Origin: Hermatobates lingyangjiaoensis
Taxonomy: Eukaryota > Arthropoda > Insecta > Hemiptera > Hermatobatidae
Assembly (NCBI GenBank): GCA_026182355.1
Contig: JAPFBL010000255.1
Coordinates: forward strand, 2,356,001-2,420,000
Reading direction: 5' to 3'
DNA length: 64,000 nucleotides
Both the position numbers and the translations under genes were made by a program. Shown in pieces: positions 47,781-61,109 of the stretch. The notes beneath the pieces are model-generated. The model was not told the DNA's origin and did not search any database. It saw only the letters and a program-made list of their open reading frames with translations. Positions within the stretch are counted from its first letter, which is position 1, and each line of letters begins with the position of its first letter.

Positions 47781-47909
47781 TTTATGTGATATATATATAT
47801 ATTTCCATGTAGAGAAAGAAACCTGTTTCTTTAATGTAGACCTGTTTCTTTGTCTACATTAAATTTTATTTGTCCACTTCAGATCGTATTTTCATCGAAT
47901 AAATCACAA

Positions 47910-50900
47910 GGTTGTTATAAAAACATCAACATATTTTGATAATAGTACAATGTGCAAAAAAGTTGACAAAGCCTTAGTTGTAATTTTTTTTAAGAAACTT
48001 ATTTTGATAAGGTTAATAACCATTATCTGGAAATTTCTTTGTACATCCTTAAAATAATCAAGAGTAAATGTGACTATTTTTGTAAAAATATTGCGGTGAT
48101 CCATACAGGTTATATGTTGAGTAGCTATAGTAGTCATTGATGTTTGGATCAGAAGATAAGCGGGTTATGAATGGTTCTTAAAGTACTCATGCTTTAATTA
48201 ATTTCTTTTAATTTTTTTACTCAATTATTACTTACCATCATATTATATTGTTAAAGTAATGACTATGACTAAAATAAGAAGATATATATTTTTTTAAATC
48301 CATGAAAAACAAACATATTACGAATAATTGCATTTTGGGAAGTCAAATATATTTTATTGTTCACTTATCTAGATATAATATTTGAGATTAACTTGTTTAA
48401 TAAGTACAATTCTGAAGCTATGCTCGATCGCACATCACAGGCAAGCTCATATACGAGTGTCAATATGAGGTTGACCATAGCGAACAGTTCAAGTCCTTGT
48501 TAACAAGCTATATAATTAATACATTCCCTGAAGCAGAGAGGGCTACTCTAGCCGAACAATATTGAACACTGTATGGATTTGAACAGTTCGTAATTAATAT
48601 ACCTGATTCGATCGGGAGTTAGAATGTGTTCACTGTTCTTATCAAATACCCTATAATCGTTATGGATTGTTAATTAATTTACTGCCACTATGTCTCTTAA
48701 GTGCATGACTGGAGGGAAACAAATTAAAAAATGACAATGAATGTCAAATATCATTTTTCAATAATATCAAATTCATACTTAATTTGTTACCTAAAACTGA
48801 GAATGGACAAGGCACATTGATTAATTATTTGAAAATTTATAATCTCTATGTAACTCATTCAAATGAATGTCGCTTTTATTGTATTATAGATTTTTTTTTA
48901 TAAAACTCTATGATGTTAGAAACTTTACAGAAGTGTTTACAATAGTTAATGATACAACCCAGTGACTTCTGTGTTAGTATAGCAGAAATAAAATAATAAC
49001 ATTGGGTAACAATGGGAATATTAAGAAAAATTAATATAAAATGTGGTATGACTATATGCAAATTTTCAACCCATTCTTGGCGATACGCTAACAAATCATT
49101 GGATGTTGAATGAATTTAAATTTTAAAAATTATTTGAATACTATAGTATTAGTATATTGAAGGTGTTCATTTAATAAAGGTCAAAACCTTAATTTGTCGA
49201 TTTTATAAGATTTATTACGCGATTAGAAAGTCTATACTGTTAACATAGTATTTAAATGAAAACCCTTGAGGGATTCGGGACGTTGGGGTAGAAAGAGGGT
49301 GATTACGGCAGGAGGAAAGGGTGTGTATGTGGGGCAGTAAAAAGGAGACAATGGCGCCAGGCTGCAGATGAGCCACCGAGTGACTCACACCCCACCTCAC
49401 CCTAACTCACAAAAATTAAATTAAGGTATCACTTTCAGTTTTCCTTGGGTGATTAATATCTGTTTGGGGAAGGGATATAGTCAATACGACCATCAAGCAT
49501 CAATCTGAAACTCAGCATACTTGAATCAGGGCCCTTTCGTGCTCAATCACAATCAACTGTCAATCAAGTAATCATCTAACCTATGCGCCTTACATTAGTG
49601 AAAATGTATTTATCGTTAATATTAAAAAAAACATAAACTTGTTTATAATGGCTAAAGGATAAGACTAGTGTAACAACATATTAGTACAGTTCATACATAG
49701 GAGCTAAGCTTCCAGCCGTCTTCAGGCGGCAAACATAAACAATTCATAGAAAGACATAATCTATTCAATTGCAGTAACACTAGTAGTTAAGAATAAACTA
49801 TTAACACAATGACACGAGTAATATTATGACTTTGATTAGTTTAAGTGTCTTTAAACGCGTAAATCGTAACTTTCTGCCCTAAGAAAAACTTATTTTCTCA
49901 TTTTAAGTGGATTCATTATATCAGTTTGTTGAGTTGCAGGGTTTATTCAAAAAATATTAAGTTATTAAAGTGAATTAGTCAAAGAATGTCACAATTTGTT
50001 AAAGTTTTGAAAAAAAAATTAAAGTTAAATTGCTAATTGCAAATACATATATAAATCAAAAACCAAAAAAACACATTTACATTACAAAAAAATGTCATTT
50101 CATTCATAGAGTTTAACATGATTTTAAAATACATATACAATGAAACATGGGCTTAAAGTATGTTAGTTTTCAAGATAATAAACAGTTTGTCAATAACTTC
50201 ACTGTCTATTACAAAAAAAAAAATAGCGGCCTATTTAAAATAACTACAGTCAATTATTCAAAACGTTATTCATTTAATTATATTGTAAAACAAAAATTAC
50301 TTCTGAAGAAAAAAAATTATGTCGTAGCTGACCACAGGCTAACCATTTTAAACATATTGAATCAAAGAGAAAGTTAAATTGTGAAAATAATAATTATATT
50401 TATATTTATTGTTTTGCATTTTATTGTTTTATTTAGTATATATTTTGCTAGAGTTAATTGTTTGATTAATTGTCGAAATGATTTATGAAAATGATTTTGT
50501 TTGCCTATCTCCTAACATAGAGATCGACCATCAGAAGTAATCTGATGAAATAAGTCAGGTGAAATATAGAGAAAGTAACTAGAGGTATATTAGAGGAGAA
50601 ATCTTTATTTCAAGAAGGAAGGTGGCGTAGTAATAGTAACAGAAGGGGACAATGAGGATTGCAAGAATTTACCTAATAGTCTTGGATGGTAGATTTAGAA
50701 ATGTAGGCTTTCTTTGGAAGGGAAGGAGTAATCGGAATTAAGGGGCTAAATATTTAAGAGGGGAGTCAGTGTGACTGGAAGAAGTTTTTGTGAATCAGTG
50801 AGAAGACGTGAGCCTGCTCTAATGCCTCTTTAATAATTCCGAAGTTGGAGCCAACTACAAGTCGAAGCGAGACCAAATGTTGCTCCCCTAAATGTTCCCA

Positions 50901-53035
50901 CTAGGCTCTGTCTGTTCTGCGACACAAGTACATTCAGCGCTCTAAATTAGATTAACTTCAAGAGTGCAGCTGGTCAAGGTTAGCATTTCTTCTATTTAAT
51001 TTACATCTCTGACAAACATTGCAACGAATCAAGTATAATTTAGAAATGTTAGATTCACTGTAACATAACATAAGGGGATTATTAAAAATTAACTTTTGTA
51101 CCAGGCCACTAACTGCTAAGCTACAAAAATATGAATCATTAAATAATCAATTTAAATATTCATAATAGTTATATTATTTCTATAGTTTGTAGTATAATTT
51201 ATCTATGCATTAGTTTTGATTAACTGATTCGAAGACGTCTCTCATGAGCCCCTTCCATGACAAGAAGCAAGCCAAATTGATTCCTTTAATATTTCAAGAC
51301 TTATCCTTTTTATGATATAATGGCTGGGGCACATTCTGACGACTTGTCCTTATGATAGCTGTATTGCTTCTTATGAACATTTTTCATCCCTATATTACAA
51401 ACAAAAAAAATATAGTAATTAATAAATAATATGTTGGCAAGGATTACAAGTATCTACATACTAATGCTTTATCCAAGCAACGTATCTCGAACACGTATTG
51501 TTCTTCTTCAACATATATCAACTGTAGTAGTGGGTGAAAGGAAACTAATTGAAGAAGAATAGAGGGCGTTTTTTTATATTTCTAAGCAACAAGTTTCAAA
51601 TACATGTTTTTATTTTGCAGGATAGTTATCTGCTGTAAAGGATAAAAGAGGACAGACTGAAAAACAACAATCAATTATTCTTATAACCTGTTTATGTTAG
51701 TTTTCAATATTTTTTCTGAATATGAATCAGTACCAAGTAGTAACTGATTTCAGAACTTCTGAAGAGTGAAGAATACCTGAATAGTATGAAATAGCTGAAA
51801 TACATTTGATCACCTTAAACAAGAACTTTAAAACTATTTAATCAGAAAAGTGTATTATAATATGAACACTCAAATAATTGAGTGGTTCAATAATGTATAA
51901 CCAAACAACATTGAACAAATTATATGAATTCATTGATTCTCCAGAAACCATGAATAGAGAAAGCTTTGGTTCTAAATTATTACTTTTCGATTGCCTTGAA
52001 AAATAATGTCATTGTTCTTCTTATGAAGCAAAAATAAAAAAAAAAATAATTTTTTACTGTTATGTTGTCCTTAGGGGAATTTATATAAAAGGCAGTGGAA
52101 CGGACAGAATGTGTATAATAGACTAAGTGTCGCTTGCAAAGTAATCAAAAACTTAAAGAGGTGCTGAAAACTTGAAGAAAATGAAATAAAAATTAAAATA
52201 TACAAATAAAAGTTAAAATATATACATAAATTGATGAACATTTTGAAGGACCATAATCTAACAGAAGGAAATGGAAAAGGAAGCTGAACGTATTTTATTA
52301 CAACTTTTAAAAACAATAAATTTTGTTTCTTTAATAGAACTTTAGCTCAACTTGAATTAATTATTTTAAAATTTTTCCTTAGCATTACTTGTGGTCACTG
52401 ACTAAAGAAATCAGAATGTGAATAAATCTCACAATTGATGAATGAAAGGACAAGAAATTTGGAGTTACTATTTTATTAATGTTAAAGAATAATAAATAAA
52501 GTGTGGAAAATTTCTTTAAATTGATTCACAAAAAAAGCTGGAGTGGCCTGCATTCAACTTTATTATAAGTAAATATATTAATAATATCGTTGAAAATCAA
52601 TTAATTTTTGATTTTATTTTAATTATGTAAATGTTTTTTTATTGTTTAAACCGATCCCCTAGTGGGTGATAACATCAGCCGTTTACCGATTTTTTGTTTA
52701 AACGGTGATTCTACAGATTCTACATTGGGAGCCCTAAATTTTGGCTAATCAAGTGAGTAGAGATCTTAACGAGGACCTGACATCGTACAGGCTCGCGACT
52801 GACGACTTAACGTCCTCTTCGAGGGACGACGTACTCAGATTTATTCACCTCATTGATCAATCTGATATATTATTACTGTGAGTATTATAAAATTGAGGAT
52901 CTGAATTCCGTCGGACTTTTGCAGTCTGGAGATATACCTGTTACATTGAGTATCCCATTACTGTTTTTAAAGTCAACTTCAGATCTTCAATGCTTAAATT
53001 AACTATATAATTATCCCTAGAAAAGTGTCCCTCAC
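47910..53035. other. AT-rich region without recognised genes
   Basis: Open frames are AT-rich chance frames. A GC-richer patch at 49260-49400 and another at 50760-50960 are unassigned. At 49711-49745 a minus-strand CCTGAAGACGGCTGG followed by the palindrome AAGCTT resembles the terminal-unit core but lacks a normal GAAA box. Confidence 0.35.
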
Positions 53036-53039
53036 TTCT

Positions 53040-53175
53040 ATTGTTCTTAAGTAAGACTAGCCAAAAGTCTTTATTGCCTTCAAGGCAGCTTTGTCGCATT
53101 CAAATAGAATGTGCTCAGAGGTTTCCGCCTTTTCAAGACGGAAGATACATCCATTCTTTGTATGAAGTTAATCCC
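53040..53175 (-). mobile_element. LINE C-terminal zinc-knuckle fragment (copy 1)
   Basis: Minus strand: NGCIFRLEKAETSEHILFEC then DKAALKAIKTFG, matching the CRLC-x-E-ETxEHILFEC-x-A end of Jockey/R1-type ORF2 proteins. It stops just after FG. The same peptide in plus orientation occurs at 63690-63775. The 3' sequence, perhaps down to 52650, has no firm boundary. Confidence 0.65.
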
Positions 53176-53179
53176 AATT

Positions 53180-56100
53180 TATATAAGTAATAGTTGAAAA
53201 GACAAATTCTGGGTAGATATTATGCACATAATTATAAATCTTTATTTGTCCGTATATTTGATAGTTCTAGATTATTATGTTTATCCCGTTGATAAGGACC
53301 GTTTTGTTGGATTAATATTTGACTTCTCTCATAACCTATCTTTCAAAAATTTTGGAAACATTGCTGGATTGTTAAGATCAAGATGATCTGCAAATCCTTG
53401 TGCATCATAACTACTTAGAGTATCCATTCGATCATCCACAACCAGTCACTACAATGGGACCTCCCTGAGGACAGTTGTTGGTGTCTGCAACTTATCTTGT
53501 GGTTTATTCAATACTTACACTAACCATTCTATTGTAATATTACTATAATCTAATCTATAGGTTGTGGCCTTTCAATCCTAGACATAGTAAAGATAACGAT
53601 TCATCCAGTAATCGCTATACCCACTTTTTTTATGTCACACAACCGATGCATATACTATCATTGGTTATATCACAGCAAAAAGTTATATACTTTTGTAAAC
53701 CCAAACTGAAGATTTTGTGTTAAGACCCCATGTTCTAGGAAATAATCTCTTACAGCAGAACACTGAATTTGTTCCCTTTGGAAGTGGATCTGTTACATGG
53801 CTTTCCAATTTAATCCTTGATCTAAGATTAAATCTAAGAACCTCCAAGAGTAAGTTCATGACTTTGATGTTTCAGGTTAATATTTTTCTGTTTCAGAAAG
53901 GTATAAGGGATTTTATGAATTTATTTTATTTAAGGCTTTAGGTGGATTTATATCCAGACATTTCTCCTTTACCTATCTTTTAACAATTCAGAGCATACCC
54001 TATATTGCAGCATGCTGCATCATCAAATTTTTGGAGACAAACTTGTGATAGCTATACTGCTCTTTATGGATATTTTTATATGTATGCCTAAAATTCTTAT
54101 ATCATATCCTTTTTTTACAAACAACATGTAGTTTTTACATGTAGTGGTTTTACAAATTCTATATTGTAAAGTAATAAAATATTGCTAGAGGGAGAATATC
54201 TGATACGATATTTCATGTTTGTGGTAATATAATACTAGCCGTATTATCATAAGCAGGGAAAAACTTACTTTCCCATGCTCAAATATTTTACAGAACAATG
54301 AAGTTCTTAAAAGCACCATGAATTATGTTAACGGGTGCTTTTATTTTGAATTTTTGGTCACTTTGACTTCAATTTTACGTATTTAAGAAGTAATTATGTT
54401 TCAGGGTTTGTCATTTAACTGTCTGTTTTTGAAGTGGAAATCGGATGGACACCCATTGCTGGCAATCCGGAACTATATTTAATCATTATGACGACAAAAC
54501 GTCACGTGGCCGGTGCCGTTTTAGCCGTCTTAGGGGTTTTGTGAGGAAATATTTACTATTTACTAGTAACGAAATATTTTGAGCAAATGGGTTTGGGTGG
54601 AATAGTTTGTAGTAGAACACCGTTCCGTATATTGCAACCTTCACTGGACAACCATCCTTCACCCTGGCAAATATTTTTTGAACAAAAATTTGTTTTTCCA
54701 GAGTTATCTGTTTAGCATTAAAAAGAAATTTTCTGAAATAATGAAATGTAAGATAACGCCCATTTTTGTCTTTGCATTGTCAATAAAAAGGTATTCAGCT
54801 CATCCTCTCAAAAGAAGCTATTTTTGGGTACAATTTCAATCAATCCGTCGATCATTGTGATCCCTATGGTGTTCACAAGTGAAGGATATTACTTTATGGC
54901 ATCAAATACATTTTTCGTTGTTTTAAAAATCGGATTTTCTTTTCAGTTATATCTTCTGTTAGTTTCATATGGTTTCAAACACTCTAGAGGTAGCAATTTA
55001 AAAGGGAATAAATGTTGTGTAAAATAACATTTTAGGAAAAAAACCTGACTTTTTCACCACGGAATATTGTCCAAAAACAATAGGGTGGATTTACGCGGGA
55101 AAATTTTAGATTAACATATAAACATCATCCATCAAACGTTGTGACCTGTAGAGTGCTTACAAACTTTTATATGCGCCCACACACCCACATATACACAGCC
55201 ATTATGGGAAAAACAATTTTTTCATCATCACTGTACTTTGCTAACAGGAAAGCAGAATTAATCGATACAAATTACTTTTACTTATGTCTCCTGGATTATA
55301 ATTAATAGTACTGTTACACTTTGCAAAAAATCCGTAGTACACATTTGAAAAGTGTAACAGCAATAAGTATGAAATCTTGGCGTTCATGACTGAATGAATA
55401 AGTGTGACTAATTGAAAGTCCATGACTGATTGAAAGAGTAAAAGTCTATTTGCGAATCTTAGCTCATCCAATTACTGAATAAGTCAGTAGAACCTGGGAG
55501 TGTCTCAATTAAGAGAACGTCGTTGCAGAGAACTCCTCAGGGCACAGCCTTGGTTATTGTCAGGCACTTATCTCAACACATGTAAATGAATTCACTATTC
55601 ATTCGTGAAGAACAAGCAGATAGTATACAGTTTACTCAATTGTTAATACAATTAGGACTATGTTAAATTTTTTTGAATGATAACTAATTGTTTACTTCAA
55701 TATGATATAAAACTGGAAAAAATAATATTATTTTTTAGTTTTCATCCAAGTAAAATCATAAAAACTAGATCTGTTTATGTGACCGTTGCATAATAGACAT
55801 GCTCAAATGACATCCGATTTGAAGGGGGAGGTCCTCATTTTCTTGAAAATTTGTCTTTATTTTCACTTTAACTTTTCGTTACACTCAGTACTTTCTGTGT
55901 GTACGCCACTCAAAAACCAAGGCTGTGTTACTACAGACTCTATATAGCTGACTTATAAAATCTGTATTCGTTGTAAACAAAAAAATATAATTAAATAACC
56001 GTCTTACTGAGATTAATATATTCGAAAAACAAATGACTTTAGCAAAAATCTGAGCAAGATAGTCGAATACAAATATGATTGTCTACAACATTCATTGAAG

Positions 56101-58045
56101 ATATTTCCTCCATAGCAACTTAGTCGTTCGAAGGAAACTAAACATTTAGTATAAGATAATGTGTGAATCAGTTTTATTTTATGTGAATATTTTAAAGATA
56201 TTGAAAGGTTGATTTTATGTGATTATTCTTAGTTTTGCATGCATTTATAAATGTGTTACGTGTGGAAAATAAATAGAAGTGTTTCAATGAAACACTATGC
56301 AATTTATGATTTGTGCATTGGTAAGAAATGTTTTAAATTATAAAAATACATAAAGGCTAGTCTACAAACTGGGTTATATTTATGGGTAGAATCAAGACTT
56401 TTAATATAGTCTTGACTGAAATATGTAAGTAAGAACGTAACCATCTACAAGCCACTTCAGTACCGCAATGTATCTACCTTCAAACACAGTCACGCAACAC
56501 ATTGTTAATTAATGAATACCTCTAAATAAAAAGTAGTTTTACTATAATGCAATGATTTGCTCCTTAACTAAGATCCAAGCAGAATACAGCCTAGTTATGT
56601 GAAGATGTATAGTTTCCAATGAAGACTCTTGTAATAGTCGCATTTGATGGTGTTACTATATTTTTAACCATTTTTTATGGCTATTTCGTGTCCGTAACGC
56701 TAAAGTCGTAATTGAATAAATAATGGCAGAAAGAGGTGGTGTAGGCAGGAAAAGGCAATCATAACTAAGGAAAGGGCCCGTACCGGAAGCCAAGGGCGAC
56801 AACTCTCATAAACCATCCCTCCTTCCCGGTCCCAAACTACCCTCCAAAATCCTAACCCACTACTCATCCAACATTTCCCTACTTTTGCAACTAATGCAAT
56901 TTACCCAAAAATTAGTAATATTTTATCAATAACCGACATTTATTACTTATTTACTTCCACTAGAAATAAAGTATAACAATATAAACAATCAAACTGTTAA
57001 ACAGTGTATATAAATAATGAAATAACCGTCTTACCTCCAGTGTTGATATTGAAGCCGGCTTCGGACGCTGTCCAGAAATTCACAGATCAATATACGTCGG
57101 TATGATGTATCAACGTAAGGTGGTTACTTAATAATTTAATAGAAATTATTTTAATCTATATGGTATAAACAATATTTTTGTGTTAAATAACAGTTGATAG
57201 TTATTAATGCTAGAAAATTAAGGGAAGTACCTTGTCATAAGTTGACATATACTTTCAATTATTACTGATGGTTTGTATTTTGAATGACTTGCCCATGTCT
57301 GTACCTGTTTTGATCTGCAAAAATGCACTCTAGAAATTCTCTCGTATCATGTGATAAAGCAGAGAAGATAGATGATTTTATAGATGCTTTACGGTATGGC
57401 AAGTGTTTATTTCTCTCAGTGAGTCAGGAAAGAACAGTTGCTGTGACAGACTTAAGAAAGGACTCACGGAGGAGGCCTAACAGCGTGGTGCAGATAATGT
57501 TCTTGAGAGCAATGCTTTAGTCGACCATCTACAGTTATTCCTCCATTTAGCTTTGAGTGGAGAGGGTTTGCCCTTATCAGTAATATAGACAGGATGACAT
57601 TACTTTGACATTGGCAGAGATAATACAACAATCTTCAAAATTAAAATGTCACTATATAGAACAAATAAATAAAATAATATATAAATGAATAACAAAAACA
57701 ATTCAATAACTTGTATACAATAAAAATATAATAAAAAATAATACAATGCACAGGTCTTTGAAAATGGTAGATTCTTTAGAAAAGCTTGAGTCGTATGGCC
57801 CAATTTAATTAAAAATGTTTAGGAGTCCATAGAATAAGATGTTATATTCATCCTGAAATATTCCTTTTGATAAATCCACTCCCCGACACCACCTGCCGTA
57901 GATATCATAATAAACCTAATTCATCACTGTTTACCTATTATTAATATAACATAAATAAAATTATAGCTGCATTTATCACTCTATGCATATAATATTATAC
58001 CTTTATGCATATAGATAAACCTTTATGACCTTATATAACCTTATT
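53180..58045. other. AT-rich region without recognised genes
   Basis: Frames at 53717-53941, 54678-55027 and 57323-57520 show no recognised motif. A GC-richer patch at 56730-56870 is unassigned. No RNA gene or structured repeat was seen. Confidence 0.35.
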
Positions 58046-58048
58046 AAG

Positions 58049-58378
58049 GTTTATATAGGAAGAAATATGGGTTTTTATGAAGATATAAGAAGAGTGTATG
58101 AAGAAATATATTATTGAATCTGTTATATATATATATATTTGGGTTTATATAAGAAGAAATATGGTTTTTATGAGGATATAAGAAGAGTGTATGAAGAAAT
58201 ATATTATTGAATCTGTTATATATATATATATTTGGGTTTATATAAAAAGAAATATGGTTTTTATGAGGATATAAGAAGAGTGTATGAAGAAATATATTAT
58301 TGAATCTGTTATATATATATATTTGGGTTTATATAAGAAGAAATATGGTTTTTATGAGGATATAAGAAGAGTGTATGG
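58049..58378. repeat. Tandem repeat, unit about 91-94 bp, 3.5 copies
   Basis: GTTTATATAAGAAGAAATAT starts near 58049, 58143, 58236 and 58327. Each unit contains a short TA array, so length differences come from TA number. Copies 2-4 differ at very few positions, indicating recent expansion. The sequence after the array (GGTTTTAAATAAAACC, then AAAACATCGTCAACGAGAG) may be a remnant of another element end. Confidence 0.93.
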
Positions 58379-58384
58379 AGAAGA

Positions 58385-61105
58385 TGCCTATGAAAAAGGT
58401 TTTAAATAAAACCAAAACATCGTCAACGAGAGTTTGATTTTTTATCCTAGAAAATTGACCGAATCCCGATTAGAGAACACACCTATATATATATCACACA
58501 TCTATGAAATTATAAATTTTTTTTTAAAACTGCATACTACACATTATATTCCATTTTATTTCATGTTACTATTCTCAGATAAACAATACTAGAAGGTTTT
58601 TACTGCAAACTCATTTCTTCTGTATTATATAATTTAGCGTACTTGATAAATGGAAATTGAACTTTTAAAAAATGTTTACTTCTGTCTAATTAGAGGTTAT
58701 GATTTATTTTAAATATACTTGAAACCCCAGTCTACCATGTACACGAGTTTAGCTTTTACATAGAAACCTAACATTGAACATTTGAATGAAAGGAGCGCTT
58801 GACCCCTTTATCAGTTTAAATTTTTGAATCCACATATCACAGGTAATTTAAATAATTTTATAAATTGAAATTTTTTTTAATTTTAAATTTACCACAACAT
58901 CTTAGTTGAAAGCGTTTTATCTAAGTGCTTATATATTATTTTTTTGTATAGATTAATATTTAAAATATTATTGAAATAAAATAGAAAAAATAAACATTAT
59001 AATTATAATAATAAGACTAGGAGGACATAAGACATTTTAATCATTTTATAAATCATTAATAAGACATTAAAATTGTTTTAACTTTTAATTTTTTTTTTAA
59101 ATTTTTGTTTTTTTTTTTGATCCTTTTTCATGGATTTTAAGTTTAAGTTACCTTATAGTATATTTAAATTGTATATTATATTATTATTTAATCTCATTAG
59201 AACTAAAAGTCAAGTCTAGATCATGAGTTTAGAATCAAGAATAATATCCGCTCCTATAAAAACTAAGCTATTTTTTCGGGTATCAATGTTAAAAAATATA
59301 TTCTGATTAATTCATTATTTTATTTAATAACTAGTTTGTTAAAGAAATACGATTTATTTAGTTATATACAATGTGTTTGTTTTGACCTCTGGCGTAATGA
59401 CGAATACATTTCTGAAGATGGGCAACTCTGTTGCATGATGCCATCAACAGGAGAGATTGATGATAGTTCATTTACAAATCAATAGCTACTCCTGAGTTAA
59501 AGCTTGCAAGCAGTAAATACGAATATGTTTCTTGATATACGTATAAATATTTGGTATTGTCTGTGTTCAATGTTTGAAAGCAAGAAATTATATGAATGGG
59601 GAGAGGTGATGGTTTTCATGCAGGGCAAAAATATTATTCTAATTGTCATTATTCCAATTAAACACGTGTTTTAGAGTAGCTTTTTGGCACTGAGTTTTGT
59701 TTTGTTTTTTCTTGGAAGATGTGATTATGTAAAAAATAGTTATACTTTGAAGTCTTGGCTCAGAGATTAACTGTCTGATAATTCTAGATAGATATTAAAC
59801 ATTTCCTGTTCTAGAAACTACGTTCAAAATTTATCTCCTGTGATAACTTGGTATATGCTTTGAACTAAAGCATCTGATTAATTAAGATAGCTTCAATTTG
59901 TTAACTTTAAATTAATAGAGTGTAATGTAATTATTTGCGGCGAATCTTAAGCTATAGTCAGCCTATTTAGAGATCAAGGAATAACGGTAGTTATCCAATA
60001 ATATATGTTCAAATGATTTACAATTATACAGTAAATATATAAGTCACAAATAATTAATTTTTTTCGAAGTTTATATGCTCAATAAAACACTTTATCTCAA
60101 TGAAGTAATTATTAAGATATTGGATATTAAGTCATTTCTACTACTACACTGCTTCCATTAGATCGTTCCTTGTTTGTTAACATCGACACATATAGTAGCT
60201 CCTCTTGCACTTTGTCCTTAGTGTGCTAAGTTAATTGAGACCAATTTGTTAATTGACACCAGTGTTTGTTGTGAGCTAGCCACATAGTTGGGTTGTGCTT
60301 CATAAGCAAACCTTCATTTTATCTTACTCAACTTATTAGACCGTAAGTATTAATTAACTGTTTAATTATTTCAATCAAATCAGTATATGAAACACAATCA
60401 TGTTTGTTATAAAGTAAAAAAAAAATAGCCATATTTATTTTGGCAATTTATATTTTCCTTTAATAAAATTTTATTCATATGAATAATACGTTTATCTAGT
60501 CATTAATAGAACTATATATTAATAGAAGACGTTTTGTTCTCAGATACATCCGAAGTATTCATCTTCAATTTACAAAGATACATTTAATGTCACGTTGAAC
60601 AAGTCAATACAAAGACAAGCAAAAGAAGCTGAGTACAAAAATAACACGAAATTAATTCTAAATTGTTTTGTTCCGACATTCATTAGGAATAAAGAATGAA
60701 GCAGGTAGTGAATGTTTTTCTTTTAAAATATATAAAACTATTCACTTTGACCTCTGATAGTGGTTAATGAGGTTAATAATTGGAATAACTAATGACGTAA
60801 TTTTTAAATTACAAGAAACAGTTAAAAATTAATTATTACAGTTATAAATATTTTAAAAGTTCAGTGTTCAAACTGAGTATCATTAATAATAGAAAATAGT
60901 CAGTAACATATTTATATGGTACACATATTTTGGATATTGATTTACAAAAAGTAAACTGATAATGAATATCTGTATTTTCTGTGAAAATGGCAGGGAGAAA
61001 ATTAGAAAAGCTTGTTCTGAATGATTTTTGTTTTGTGTTACTAGTGACGAATAGTAATAATAATAATAATAATTACCATTTATTCCTATAAAGACAAATT
61101 TACAA
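58385..61105. other. AT-rich region without recognised genes
   Basis: No exon, RNA gene or element was recognised. There is a short (TAA)n array near 61052-61071. Confidence 0.4.
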
Positions 61106-61109
61106 ATAA

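Noticed and set aside
49711..49745. Minus-strand CCTGAAGACGGCTGG with AAGCTT, another possible module
   Set aside because: There is no proper stem II plus GAAA box, so it is at best a decayed relative.
57323..57520. 65-codon frame starting MHSRNSLVSCDKAEK
   Set aside because: No splice context, domain or conserved motif; length is compatible with chance.
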